DNA of 64,000 bases. It comes from Gemmatimonadetes bacterium 2013_60CM_65_52. GTDB lineage: Bacteria; Gemmatimonadota; Gemmatimonadetes; Gemmatimonadales; Gemmatimonadaceae. The translations under genes were made by a program, and so were the position numbers. How positions within the stretch are numbered: position 1 is the stretch's first letter; the number at the start of each line of letters is the position of its first letter. Below the pieces are notes generated by a model that saw only the letters and a program-made list of their open reading frames with translations, was not told the DNA's origin and ran no database searches. This document shows positions 7,303 through 13,908 of this stretch, piece by piece. The stretch lies in contig NGFI01000014.1 in the NCBI GenBank assembly GCA_002215645.1, forward strand, positions 124,001 to 188,000. Reading direction: 5' to 3'.

Positions 7303-8091
7303 GTGCGGAAAGCCTGGCTAGTTGCAATCGTGCTCTTGAATGCCTCACCCCTGCCTGCCCAAACGGGATTTCTTGACCGCGCCATTACGATGCACGGCGA
7401 GACCTATCGGTATCAGGTCTATGTCCCCTCGGATTACACGGTGCAGACCAAGTGGCCGGTGATCGTCTCGTTGCACGGCAACGGAGACCAGGGCAGCGAC
7501 GGTATGTACCAGACCAATGCGGCCTTCGCCCGCCGCATTCGAGACAATCGCGGGCCCTTCCCGGCCATCGTCGTCTTCCCACAGGGGAAGGTTGGCACGC
7601 GCTGGCTATATCCCGAGATGCAGGAACTGGTCATCGCGGAGCTCGATCGGACCATCGCCGAGTTCTCCATCGACGCGGCGCGCGTGTACCTCACCGGTTA
7701 CTCGATGGGTGCGACGGGGAGCTACCGGCTGGCATTCAAATGGCCCGCGCGTTTTGCGGCGCTCGTTACAGTCGCAGGTCGCGTAGAACCCGGTGCCGGA
7801 TATGCAGCGATTGAAAGTGAGACCGACCGGCGCACCAATGCGTTCGTCACGGCGCCCGATCCGTTCGCGGCGCTCGCTGCTGGCATCCGACACATTCCCA
7901 TCTGGATTGTCCATGGCGACGCTGATGAACAGGTGCCGGTCGCGCAGTCGCGACAGCTCGTCTCGGCGCTGCAGCACGCGAGAGCAGACGTGCACTACAC
8001 CGAGTTAGCAGCGGTCACTCACTCAGGCGTCCCATCGCGAGCGTATGCCGATAGCACCTTGGTCCAATGGCTCTTCGCGCAGCATCGGTAG
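7303..8091 (+). CDS. Secreted alpha/beta-hydrolase (PHB depolymerase-like esterase)
   Basis: A 262-residue protein starting at GTG 7303, with a signal peptide (RKAWLVAIVLLNASPLPAQ). The alpha/beta-hydrolase core shows the oxyanion segment SLHGNGDQGSDG, the nucleophile elbow GYSMGATGS, an acid in WIVHGDADEQVP and a histidine in AAVTHSGVPS. This order fits the LpqC/poly(3-hydroxybutyrate) depolymerase and phospholipase-like esterases. It is probably periplasmic or exported. Its stop lies 20 bases before attC-like site 4, so it ends the cassette. Confidence 0.82.
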   Translation: MRKAWLVAIVLLNASPLPAQTGFLDRAITMHGETYRYQVYVPSDYTVQTKWPVIVSLHGNGDQGSDGMYQTNAAFARRIRDNRGPFPAIVVFPQGKVGTRWLYPEMQELVIAELDRTIAEFSIDAARVYLTGYSMGATGSYRLAFKWPARFAALVTVAGRVEPGAGYAAIESETDRRTNAFVTAPDPFAALAAGIRHIPIWIVHGDADEQVPVAQSRQLVSALQHARADVHYTELAAVTHSGVPSRAYADSTLVQWLFAQHR

Positions 8092-8110
8092 CGGATAGCC
8101 ACGCTCGGCG

Positions 8111-8177
8111 GCCTAACCCGCTTGCTGCTGACCAGGCCCTAACCGCTGGCGCTTGCTGGTGAACTTGGGCGTTAGGC
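8111..8177 (+). repeat. attC-like site 4 (best match)
   Basis: Inverse core GCCTAAC (8111-8117) and core GTTAGGC (8171-8177) are exact reverse complements, 67 bases end to end. The 3' half GCTGGTGAACTTGGGCGTT (8155-8173) fits the shared consensus. A second CCCTAAC lies inside at 8137-8143. Length, core sequences and position 20 bases after a stop codon all fit an integron attC site. Confidence 0.75.
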
Positions 8178-8205
8178 CGACATTCGAACATGCGAGAGGA
8201 ACATC

Positions 8206-8835
8206 GTGAGCAAAGTATTCGTCAACATTGGGCTTAGCCTCGATGGCTACATGGCACCGGAAGGAATGACCATGGACAAGCCTGAGTACAAGAACTGGGG
8301 CGCCAAGTGGGGGGCGCTGATGGCCTGGATCTTCAATCAACAGTACTTCCGCGAGAACCTCAAGCTCGGACCAGGGGGAGAGACCGGCCCGGTCAATGAC
8401 CTGCTTCGCAGCACCACGGAGCGCATCGGTGCCAACATTCTGGGCAAGCGAATGTTCGACCAAGGCGAGCGCGCCTGGCCAGAGGAGGCTCCGTTTCACA
8501 CACCGGTATACGTTCTTACCCATGAGAGACGCGAACCCTGGGCGCGCCCCGGTGGGACGACCTTTTACTTCATCAATGACGGGCCGGAGCGTGCCCTGGA
8601 GCTGGCTCGGGAATCCGCAGGCAGCCGTGATATTCGTATCGCGGGTGGAGCGGATGTGATCCAGCAGTACCTGAACCTGGGTGTCGTTGACGAGCTGGAA
8701 ATCGCCTTGGCACCCGTGTTGTTCGGCGGCGGGCGGCGTCTCTTCGAGAACCTACGCGAGCCCGGGCCGCAGTTTCGCATTGAAAAGGTTCTTAATGGTC
8801 CAGCTGCCACACACTTGCGCTATGTGCGTCAGTGA
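8206..8835 (+). CDS. RibD C-terminal/DHFR-like reductase family protein
   Basis: A 209-residue protein from GTG 8206 with AGAGGAAC a few bases upstream as the ribosome site. It begins KVFVNIGLSLDGYMAPEG. Family segments are ANILGKRMFDQGERAWP, PVYVLTHERREPW, IRIAGGADVIQQYLNLGVVD and IALAPVLFGGGRRLFENL. An insertion of about 35 residues after SLDG (MTMDKPEYKNWGAKWG onward) is longer than in the 6617 paralogue. It is the only gene between attC-like sites 4 and 5, so it is a single-gene cassette. Substrate unknown. Confidence 0.85.
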   Translation: MSKVFVNIGLSLDGYMAPEGMTMDKPEYKNWGAKWGALMAWIFNQQYFRENLKLGPGGETGPVNDLLRSTTERIGANILGKRMFDQGERAWPEEAPFHTPVYVLTHERREPWARPGGTTFYFINDGPERALELARESAGSRDIRIAGGADVIQQYLNLGVVDELEIALAPVLFGGGRRLFENLREPGPQFRIEKVLNGPAATHLRYVRQ

Positions 8836-8840
8836 GGGCG

Positions 8841-8902
8841 GCCCAACAATCGTTGCAGCGGACGATCCGCTGCGCGGCAGCCGCTGAACTGGGGCGTTCG
8901 AT
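8841..8902 (+). repeat. attC-like site 5
   Basis: Inverse core GCCCAAC (8841-8847) and core GTTCGAT (8896-8902), 62 bases. The centre contains a perfect hairpin (GCAGCGGA and TCCGCTGC around CGA). The 3' half CCGCTGAACTGGGGCGTT closes it. It begins six bases after a stop codon. Length and inner hairpin are typical of short attC sites of proteobacterial gene cassettes. Confidence 0.7.
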
Positions 8903-8985
8903 GCCGCAACCACCTTCCGAAGGTTCACGGTGATTCCGTCGGTGACTCTCTGATCACTCCATGGCGTGCCGCGCTCATTGCGGTC

Positions 8986-9450
8986 TTGTGTCTTGCTGCC
9001 GCGGGTGTGGCGTCATGGTTTCCCGCGTTTCGTACCGGGAGCGTCGTGCTTCTGTTCGCCGCCATATTTCTGGTCGGCAGTGCGTTCAGTATCGCTGGCC
9101 GAGCGGCGCGCTCCCTTCAGTTCCTCCGCGGCACTCGGGTGCGCGTCGTCGCCTGGGGGCAGCCGCTCCCGGCGTCCGACGGTCCGTTCTATGTCGAGTC
9201 GATCGCAAGCCTTGGCGTCGGTCTCCTCATCAGGCTCCACGCTACGCCGGATGCAAGACCGATCCTGCTCAAGATTGCCCAGCCACAAGATGTCCTCGTC
9301 TCCGCCGAGCGTCTCACAATCGGTCGTGCCGGCTATGTTCAGTGGTCAAGCCGCAGGCTCGAGCGGCCCACGGGCGGTCCGGTGCCCGCGCTGATAGTAG
9401 AGCCCGTAACCCGCCATCCGCCCGCTGCTTCCGGCGCGCCGCCGGCATAG
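8986..9450 (+). CDS. Hypothetical membrane-anchored protein
   Basis: A 154-residue frame with a hydrophobic N-terminal half (SVVLLFAAIFLVGSAF) and a soluble beta-rich C-terminal part (GTRVRVVAWGQPLPAS, LLIRLHATPDARPILL). The start is uncertain: the first usable codon in frame is TTG 8986, but coding-like sequence (ITPWRAALIAVLCLAAAG) extends upstream to about 8950 without an ATG or GTG. The upstream part would be a first membrane helix. No family recognised. It lies in the cassette between sites 5 and 6, in the usual cassette orientation, tail to tail with the reverse operon. Confidence 0.45.
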   Translation: MCLAAAGVASWFPAFRTGSVVLLFAAIFLVGSAFSIAGRAARSLQFLRGTRVRVVAWGQPLPASDGPFYVESIASLGVGLLIRLHATPDARPILLKIAQPQDVLVSAERLTIGRAGYVQWSSRRLERPTGGPVPALIVEPVTRHPPAASGAPPA

Positions 9451-9667
9451 CGCGCGTTACAGAGGACGCGCAGCGAGTTGTTGGACTGAACGGCACTCGC
9501 GGCGGTGATGTGCGCGTTCGGAAGAGCGGATGCGCAGTACGCCCGCGCAGTCCGCGGCCACACGGTGTCTGCCGCCGGCGGAGCGCGGGTGCCGCGAGCG
9601 AGGCAGAGCGAACGTCAGACGGCAGAACGAACATGCATGCAGCACTCCAGGTGTTGTGACGCTCGAA

Positions 9668-10249
9668 CTATCCGGTCTTCAAAGGCCCTAAGACCTTGTA
9701 CGTGTTGAGGAGGACGCCGGTCGGCGTGGCCGTCGTGCTGACGAGCTCGAATGCGCGTGCCGGGGTTCCCTCGGCAAAGAACCGCTTCCCCGTCCCCAAC
9801 AAAACCGGAGACACGATCAGCACGGCTTCATCCGCAAGCCCATGTTCGAGCACCGTCGACGTCAGCGTAGAGCTACCGGAAAGGACAAGGCCCGGGCCAT
9901 CCTGCGACTTGATGCGGCGAACGCCTTCGACGAGGTCCGGTCCAACGCCCTCGCATGGCCCCCATTCAAGACTCTCCGGACGGTGGGTCACCACGTACTT
10001 CGTTGCCGCATTGATGCGATCCCCTATCGGACTGCTCGGCGCCTTCCCCCAGGAGACCGACCAGATATCGTAGGTGCGACGGCCAAGCAGCAGATCGAAG
10101 CGCTCGCCATGCGCGGCCATGACCAACTCCCGGCCGGCGGGGGTCCGATAGGGCGCGGTCCAGTCGATGTAGGGGAAGTCGCCGTCATCGGCGGAGTGCT
10201 GAATCACGCCGTCCAGCGAGATGTGTTCGATGATTTTGAGCTTTCTCAT
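9668..10249 (-). CDS. RibD C-terminal/DHFR-like reductase family protein
   Basis: A 193-residue protein beginning MRKLKIIEHISLDGVIQHS. The ATG overlaps the stop of the upstream SRPBCC gene (ATGA). Later marks are DLLLGRRTYDIWSVSWG, KYVVTHRPESLEWGP, LVLSGSSTLTSTVLEHGLAD and IVSPVLLGTGKRFFAEG. This is the third member of the family in the cassette region, but it lies in a three-gene operon on the opposite strand. HTH regulator, SRPBCC protein and DHFR-like reductase together form a combination often seen in soil bacteria; the pathway is unknown. Confidence 0.85.
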   Translation of the reverse strand: MRKLKIIEHISLDGVIQHSADDGDFPYIDWTAPYRTPAGRELVMAAHGERFDLLLGRRTYDIWSVSWGKAPSSPIGDRINAATKYVVTHRPESLEWGPCEGVGPDLVEGVRRIKSQDGPGLVLSGSSTLTSTVLEHGLADEAVLIVSPVLLGTGKRFFAEGTPARAFELVSTTATPTGVLLNTYKVLGPLKTG

Positions 10250-11058
10250 TTGATCTCCGCCGGCATCGGGAAGCGTTCCTGCATCCAGGCTTGCCACAGC
10301 GGTGTCTCGCGGGCGGCGGTTCCGGCCGCCTGATCGCCATAGTGGTAGACGGTCAACGCAACCATGCTCTGGCCGCCCATGCTGAAGGCTCCAAGGGCGC
10401 CTACGCCCGGCCCCGGCTTGTCGAGCCGCAGCAGGGCGTCGTACGGACCCTCGCTGACGTACTCCGCCACGCCGCCGAGCGCCGGGACATCCGCGGGCGA
10501 CGCCCAATGCTGCCCGACGCTCACGCCTTTCAGTCCCAATGCCGCAGTCAACTTTTCCCAGGCCTCCGCTTCCGTTCCCTCGACGGGAGCCACGAACTGC
10601 ATGATCGCCGAGCGCTGGCCGCGGAAGTGCGTGAGATAGATCCGCAGGGTGCGGAAGAAGCCGGGCCAGCCCGATTCGGTGGCTTCAAGCTGGTTGTCCC
10701 AGTCGTCGGTGCTGGCGAAGAGGCTGTGCACCACACGGACGAGGCAGACACCACCCGCGCGCGCTTCGACGCTCCACTCGGTTGCCATGGGCGGCGAGCC
10801 ACCCCAGCCCTCGCCCTGCGCGGCAAACATCCGCGGCGGATCCCAGGTCGTCATTGAAGAACGGGCCATCATGCCCGGTCCGAAATTCGACTTCACCGCG
10901 ACGGGCCTTCCATCGCTCTCCTCGAACTCCGTCGGCACGAACCAGGACGAGACACCAGGCCCCGTAGCAATGGCCTGCCAAACTTCCTCCGGGGTGCCGG
11001 GGACTTCGACTTCGACCTGAACGGAACGGCGTCCGGAAGCTTCTTTCTTCACGCTCAT
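10246..11058 (-). CDS. SRPBCC/AHSA1-domain protein
   Basis: A 270-residue protein that starts at ATG 11058, overlapping the regulator stop by four bases. Its N-terminal half is an AHSA1-type START fold: VEVEVPGTPEEVWQAIATG, then SSWFVPTEFEE, MTTWDPPRMFAAQGEGWG and the C-terminal helix WPGFFRTLRIYLTHF. The last 100 residues (from about VAPVEGTEAEAWEKL) look like a second, more degenerate domain of related type. Such proteins bind hydrophobic ligands. It is co-translated with the HTH regulator upstream and the reductase downstream. Confidence 0.8.
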   Translation of the reverse strand: MSVKKEASGRRSVQVEVEVPGTPEEVWQAIATGPGVSSWFVPTEFEESDGRPVAVKSNFGPGMMARSSMTTWDPPRMFAAQGEGWGGSPPMATEWSVEARAGGVCLVRVVHSLFASTDDWDNQLEATESGWPGFFRTLRIYLTHFRGQRSAIMQFVAPVEGTEAEAWEKLTAALGLKGVSVGQHWASPADVPALGGVAEYVSEGPYDALLRLDKPGPGVGALGAFSMGGQSMVALTVYHYGDQAAGTAARETPLWQAWMQERFPMPAEIK

Positions 11059-11657
11059 GATGTCTCCTTGGGATTCGATTTCAGCGGTAGGGGGTGCGCC
11101 ACGACGACCAGGCGATGCGCGCGGCCGCCGCGAGCGGATTCGTCGTGGTATTTCGAAACGAGTTTGGTGATGGCGCCGGCGAGTTCGTGGCTGAACGCCG
11201 CCCGGTCCGTCGGCGATCGGAAGCGAACCTCGGTATCCACCGCCAGGGTCGCGAGGCGTTTGCCAGACGCGTTCGCGCGACGAACGAGATCCCCCACCTC
11301 GCGAACAAGCCGTGCGCCCAACGCGATGAGATAGCTCGCGGACAGCCGATCGACTTCCCGATTCGGATCGACAGCGACCGGGCCCAACGCGCTCGGCGAA
11401 ACGACATAGGAAGCGGCCGTCGCGACGAGCAGCCGTTCGGTCAGCCCGCCCCATTTGCGTTCCTGGGCCAGCCGCACCAGCCCGTGCGTCTCCAGCGCGC
11501 GCAGGTGGTAGTTGACTTTTTGCCGAGCCACGCCGACGCGCGTAGCCAGCGTCGCCGCCGAGGCGGGCGCGGCCAGTTCGGAAAGGAGTCGGCTTCGTAT
11601 CGGCTCCATGGCTACCGCCGCCGCCGCCGGATCATCGATGACCTGGATGTCGAGCAT
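11055..11657 (-). CDS. ArsR-like winged-helix transcriptional regulator
   Basis: A 200-residue regulator starting MLDIQVIDDPAAAAVAMEPI at 11657. A longer frame to 11762 exists but runs through the operator and is unlikely. The DNA-binding part is IRSRLLSELAAPASAATLAT and VARQKVNYHLRALETHGLV, the HTH_20/ArsR type. The C-terminal helical region (ASYLIALGARLVREVGDLVR) resembles regulators that pair with SRPBCC proteins. A perfect dyad lies 14 bases upstream of the start and is the likely autoregulatory operator. Confidence 0.82.
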   Translation of the reverse strand: MLDIQVIDDPAAAAVAMEPIRSRLLSELAAPASAATLATRVGVARQKVNYHLRALETHGLVRLAQERKWGGLTERLLVATAASYVVSPSALGPVAVDPNREVDRLSASYLIALGARLVREVGDLVRRANASGKRLATLAVDTEVRFRSPTDRAAFSHELAGAITKLVSKYHDESARGGRAHRLVVVAHPLPLKSNPKETS

Positions 11658-11671
11658 GAGGGGATGGTAGT

Positions 11672-11693
11672 CTTGACAACTTTTCTTGTCAAG
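11672..11693 (-). promoter_or_regulatory. Perfect dyad operator upstream of the ArsR-like operon
   Basis: Arms CTTGACAA (11672-11679) and TTGTCAAG (11686-11693) are exact inverted repeats around a 6-base spacer. The dyad ends 14 bases before the regulator start at 11657. Its TTGACA-like arm may also serve as a -35 element, so repressor binding would block transcription (inference). Confidence 0.6.
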
Positions 11694-11698
11694 CGGTG

Positions 11699-11776
11699 AT
11701 CCAAGGCTCAAGTCGGTGGAAGCTCGCTGCGCTCGCATTGATTTGATCCGCGCGCAGCTCAACTTGGGCGTTGCCA
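11699..11776 (+). repeat. attC-like site 6
   Basis: The inverse core is degenerate (ATCCAAG, 11699-11705), and the core is GTTGCCA (11770-11776). The 3' half GCAGCTCAACTTGGGCGTT (11754-11772) is the closest match to the regional consensus. An inner CGCTGCGCTCG (about 11726-11736) resembles the centre of site 1. Confidence 0.6.
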
Positions 11777-11815
11777 GGTCATCCGAGCCGATTCTCGGTA
11801 TTAGGTATCTTTGTC

Positions 11816-12058
11816 ATGCCTGAGTATCGGTTCACGAACTACTTCGAGCGCGAAGTCCTGCGCAAGCGGCCCTATCTGCGACGCGAATGGTGCATCGCAG
11901 TGATTGAGCAGCCAAGCCGGGTTGAGGCTCAGGAGGACAACCGCGTACGGTTCTGGGGTGTGGTGCCGGAGCTAGGCGGACGATATCTTCGAGTGGTGAC
12001 CCTTTCGGACCGGCTCACGATTCACAATGCGTTTCCCGACCGGGGATTCACGCCATGA
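11816..12058 (+). CDS. Small protein paired with a DUF2283 protein (toxin-antitoxin-like)
   Basis: An 80-residue protein beginning MPEYRFTNYFEREVLRKRPY at ATG 11816. The core (WCIAVIEQPSRVEAQEDNR, FWGVVPELGGRYLRVVTLSD, TIHNAFPDRGF) resembles DUF4258-like or BrnT-like small proteins that sit next to DUF2283 proteins. Many such pairs are predicted toxin-antitoxin modules; no activity is proved for this family member. The stop overlaps the next start by four bases (ATGA). It is the first gene of the last cassette (11771-12359). Confidence 0.65.
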   Translation: MPEYRFTNYFEREVLRKRPYLRREWCIAVIEQPSRVEAQEDNRVRFWGVVPELGGRYLRVVTLSDRLTIHNAFPDRGFTP

Positions 12059-12273
12059 AGCTTGCCTACCATTCGGACACAGACTCGCTCTACATCGATC
12101 TGTCGGAGCATCTGAGCGTCGAGAGCCGCGAGATTTCAGAGGGCGTCGTTCTTGACTACGACGCTGAGGGAAGCCTTGTGGGTATCGACATCGACAATGC
12201 GAGTCGCAAGGTCCAGCTCGAGCATCTCGTCCTGACCGGCATGCAGGGAGAGATCGAGCGCCGCGCTGGCTAA
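12055..12273 (+). CDS. DUF2283 domain protein (putative antitoxin)
   Basis: A 72-residue protein starting MKLAYHSDTDSLYIDLSEH, with VVLDYDAEGSLVGIDIDNAS and LEHLVLTGM, the full-length DUF2283 pattern. It is coupled to the preceding small gene by a four-base overlap. In the order toxin-like then antitoxin-like, the pair looks like a type II module; such modules are well known as stabilisers of cassette arrays. Its stop codon (TAA) is part of the inverse core of attC-like site 7. Confidence 0.8.
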   Translation: MKLAYHSDTDSLYIDLSEHLSVESREISEGVVLDYDAEGSLVGIDIDNASRKVQLEHLVLTGMQGEIERRAG

Positions 12274-12366
12274 CGTGTTGGCACTGCCAACTAACGCTGT
12301 GGATGTCGCCCGCTGATGCGGGCGTTTTTTGTTTGTCTCGCTTGCAGGTCAACTTTGGCGTTGAGC
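12267..12366 (+). repeat. attC-like site 7 (last of the array)
   Basis: The inverse core TGGCTAAC (12267-12274) overlaps the preceding stop codon, and core GTTGAGC (12360-12366) fits GTTRRRY. The 3' half GCAGGTCAACTTTGGCGTT (12344-12362) matches the shared consensus with one change. Compared with TGGCAAC, the complement of this cassette's own opening core at 11770, the inverse core has one extra T. The site contains an intrinsic terminator. Confidence 0.6.
12307..12330 (+). terminator. Rho-independent terminator inside attC-like site 7
   Basis: CGCCCGC (12307-12313) pairs perfectly with GCGGGCG (12318-12324) around a TGAT loop and is followed by six T. It ends transcription of the DUF2283 pair, and of anything read through the array, before the convergent rsgA gene. 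Confidence 0.8.
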
Positions 12367-12404
12367 GAGCGATGATCACTTACTGCGCAACCAAGCGCGA
12401 GGAC

Positions 12405-12508
12405 TCAGCTTCCGACGATCTCGTTGAGCCCCTCGACGACCCGAACGAGTTCCTCCGCCGAGACGCGCGCCAGTCGGCGCCCGATGCGTTCGGTCGCGAG
12501 AGCCCCCA
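12405..12508 (-). pseudogene. Possible C-terminal remnant of a MazF/PemK-like toxin
   Basis: Downstream of the rsgA stop, in another frame, the sequence reads ATERIGRRLARVSAEELVRV and then VEGLNEIVGS before a stop. This resembles the last helix of MazF/PemK toxins (pattern R-L-G-R-L-S-x-E-x-L-x-x-V-x-x-x-L). No N-terminal part exists, because the frame runs straight into rsgA. It may be a relic of a cassette or toxin-antitoxin gene lost at the array border. The match is short and made by eye. Confidence 0.3.
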
Positions 12509-13495
12509 TCACCAGGCTGGTGCGCTCGCCTCCAGCTCCGACCTGAGCTTCACGTAGCTCTCGTAGCGCCGCCGACTCACCTCTCCACGCTCGACCGCCG
12601 CGCGCACCGCACAATCGGGCTCGACCCGATGCGTGCAATCGGCGAATCGACATTCGTCGCGATGCGCACGGAGCTCCGGGTAGCACTGGTCGAGCTCCGT
12701 GGGAAGCAACGCCCACATGCCCACCTCGCGCAGCCCGGGAGTATCCGCGACGTAGCCTCCACCGGGCAGCGGATGCAGATACGCGCCCACCGTGGTGTGA
12801 CGCCCCTTGTTGACGGACTCGCTGATTTCTCCGATCCGGAGCTCGAGCCCCGGAAACATCGCGTTCAGCAGCGACGACTTCCCCACGCCAGAAGGACCGG
12901 TAAGGACGCTCACTTTGTCCGCGAGCGCATCGTGCAGCTCGTCCAACCCTTCCCGCTCCTTCACGCTGGTGTAGTGCACGTGATAGCCGGCCTGCTCGTA
13001 GTCACGCCAACGCTCCTGCTCCACCGTGCGTCCACCGGTGAGCTCGACCTTGTTGATCACGATGCGTGCGACGAGGTCGTTCGCCTCGACGATGACGAGA
13101 AAGCGGTCGAGCATCCGCGGGTGCGGATCCGGATTCGCCGCCGCGAAGACGACGACGACCTGATCCACGTTGGCCGCCAGAATGCGCTCCCCCTGCCCGC
13201 CTCCGGGCGCGCGCCGTGCGAGTCGCGACGTGCGCGGCAGAATCTCCGAAATCGCGGCGGTGGGCGATTGCTCCTCCTGCTCGAGCACCACGTGGTCGCC
13301 GACGGCGAGCTTGAGTGTCTCCGCGGCCGACTCCACGGTATCACGACGCAGCGAGCCGTCCGGCCGGCGGCCTGCATTCGATTTCTTCACGCGGCCGCGC
13401 AGCGACGCCTCGAGGATGACGCCGTCCTCCCGCTGCACGCGCCACACGCCGCCGGTCCCGCTGAGCACAACGCCCTTCATTTGACGCTCGCTCAT
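12509..13495 (-). CDS. rsgA: Ribosome small-subunit-dependent GTPase A
   Basis: A 328-residue circularly permuted GTPase that helps mature the 30S subunit. The N-terminal OB fold (to about 95) leads to IVINKVEL (G4), GPSGVGKSSLLNAM (G1), a Thr-containing switch (NKGRHTTVG) and VADTPGLREVGMW (G3), in the permuted order G4-G1-G3. The C-terminal zinc motif is CRFADCTHRVEPDCAVRAAV with Cys-Cys-His-Cys ligands. A long basic loop with VKKSNAGRRPDGSLRR in the N-terminal domain is typical. It overlaps the upstream hypothetical gene by four bases. Confidence 0.95.
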   Translation of the reverse strand: MSERQMKGVVLSGTGGVWRVQREDGVILEASLRGRVKKSNAGRRPDGSLRRDTVESAAETLKLAVGDHVVLEQEEQSPTAAISEILPRTSRLARRAPGGGQGERILAANVDQVVVVFAAANPDPHPRMLDRFLVIVEANDLVARIVINKVELTGGRTVEQERWRDYEQAGYHVHYTSVKEREGLDELHDALADKVSVLTGPSGVGKSSLLNAMFPGLELRIGEISESVNKGRHTTVGAYLHPLPGGGYVADTPGLREVGMWALLPTELDQCYPELRAHRDECRFADCTHRVEPDCAVRAAVERGEVSRRRYESYVKLRSELEASAPAW

Positions 13496-13899
13496 GCGTC
13501 GTCCGCGGGCGAGTCCTCGTTCATCGCATCATACCAGCGACGCGGCGGCGGACCGCCAGCCTTTGCGGCGATCAACTCGTGCAGTGCTGAGCGGACCTGG
13601 CTCAGCGAGAGAGCGCCAACGAGGGCGCGCGCCTCGACCTCATCGTCGGACTCGGCAAGAAACTCCGTCTCGAGGTGACCGCTCGGCGTCGTGGCGCCGA
13701 CGCGCGTCCACTGCACGAAGAGCAGATATGCGCCCCATGGCCGTTCGGAGTCGCCCGTGAGTGCGGTCACGATTTCGACGCTGTAGGAGACTCCGTCAGT
13801 GCCCTCGAATGCGGCCGGCCGCCCATGCACCGCTGCGTAGCCGCCGATGGTGTTGGCGTCGCCGCGCGAGTGGTCCGCAGGGAGATGCTGTCCGGGCAC
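13492..13899 (-). CDS. Hypothetical protein upstream of rsgA
   Basis: A 135-residue soluble protein with a beta-rich middle (DGVSYSVEIVTALTGDSERP, WGAYLLFVQWTRVGA) and a helical C-terminus (VRSALHELIAAKAG). No signal peptide, membrane helix or known motif was recognised. Its stop overlaps the rsgA start (ATGA), so the two are co-translated, which may mean a role near ribosome assembly (inference). It lies nine bases from the proline dehydrogenase gene upstream of it in the opposite sense of reading order, that is, the same strand. Confidence 0.6.
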   Translation of the reverse strand: MPGQHLPADHSRGDANTIGGYAAVHGRPAAFEGTDGVSYSVEIVTALTGDSERPWGAYLLFVQWTRVGATTPSGHLETEFLAESDDEVEARALVGALSLSQVRSALHELIAAKAGGPPPRRWYDAMNEDSPADDA

Positions 13900-13908
13900 G
13901 TGAGCCTT

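Noticed and set aside
3131-12400. Integron integrase gene
   Set aside because: No tyrosine-recombinase frame with the R-H-R-Y residues was found in either strand of this region or elsewhere in the window.
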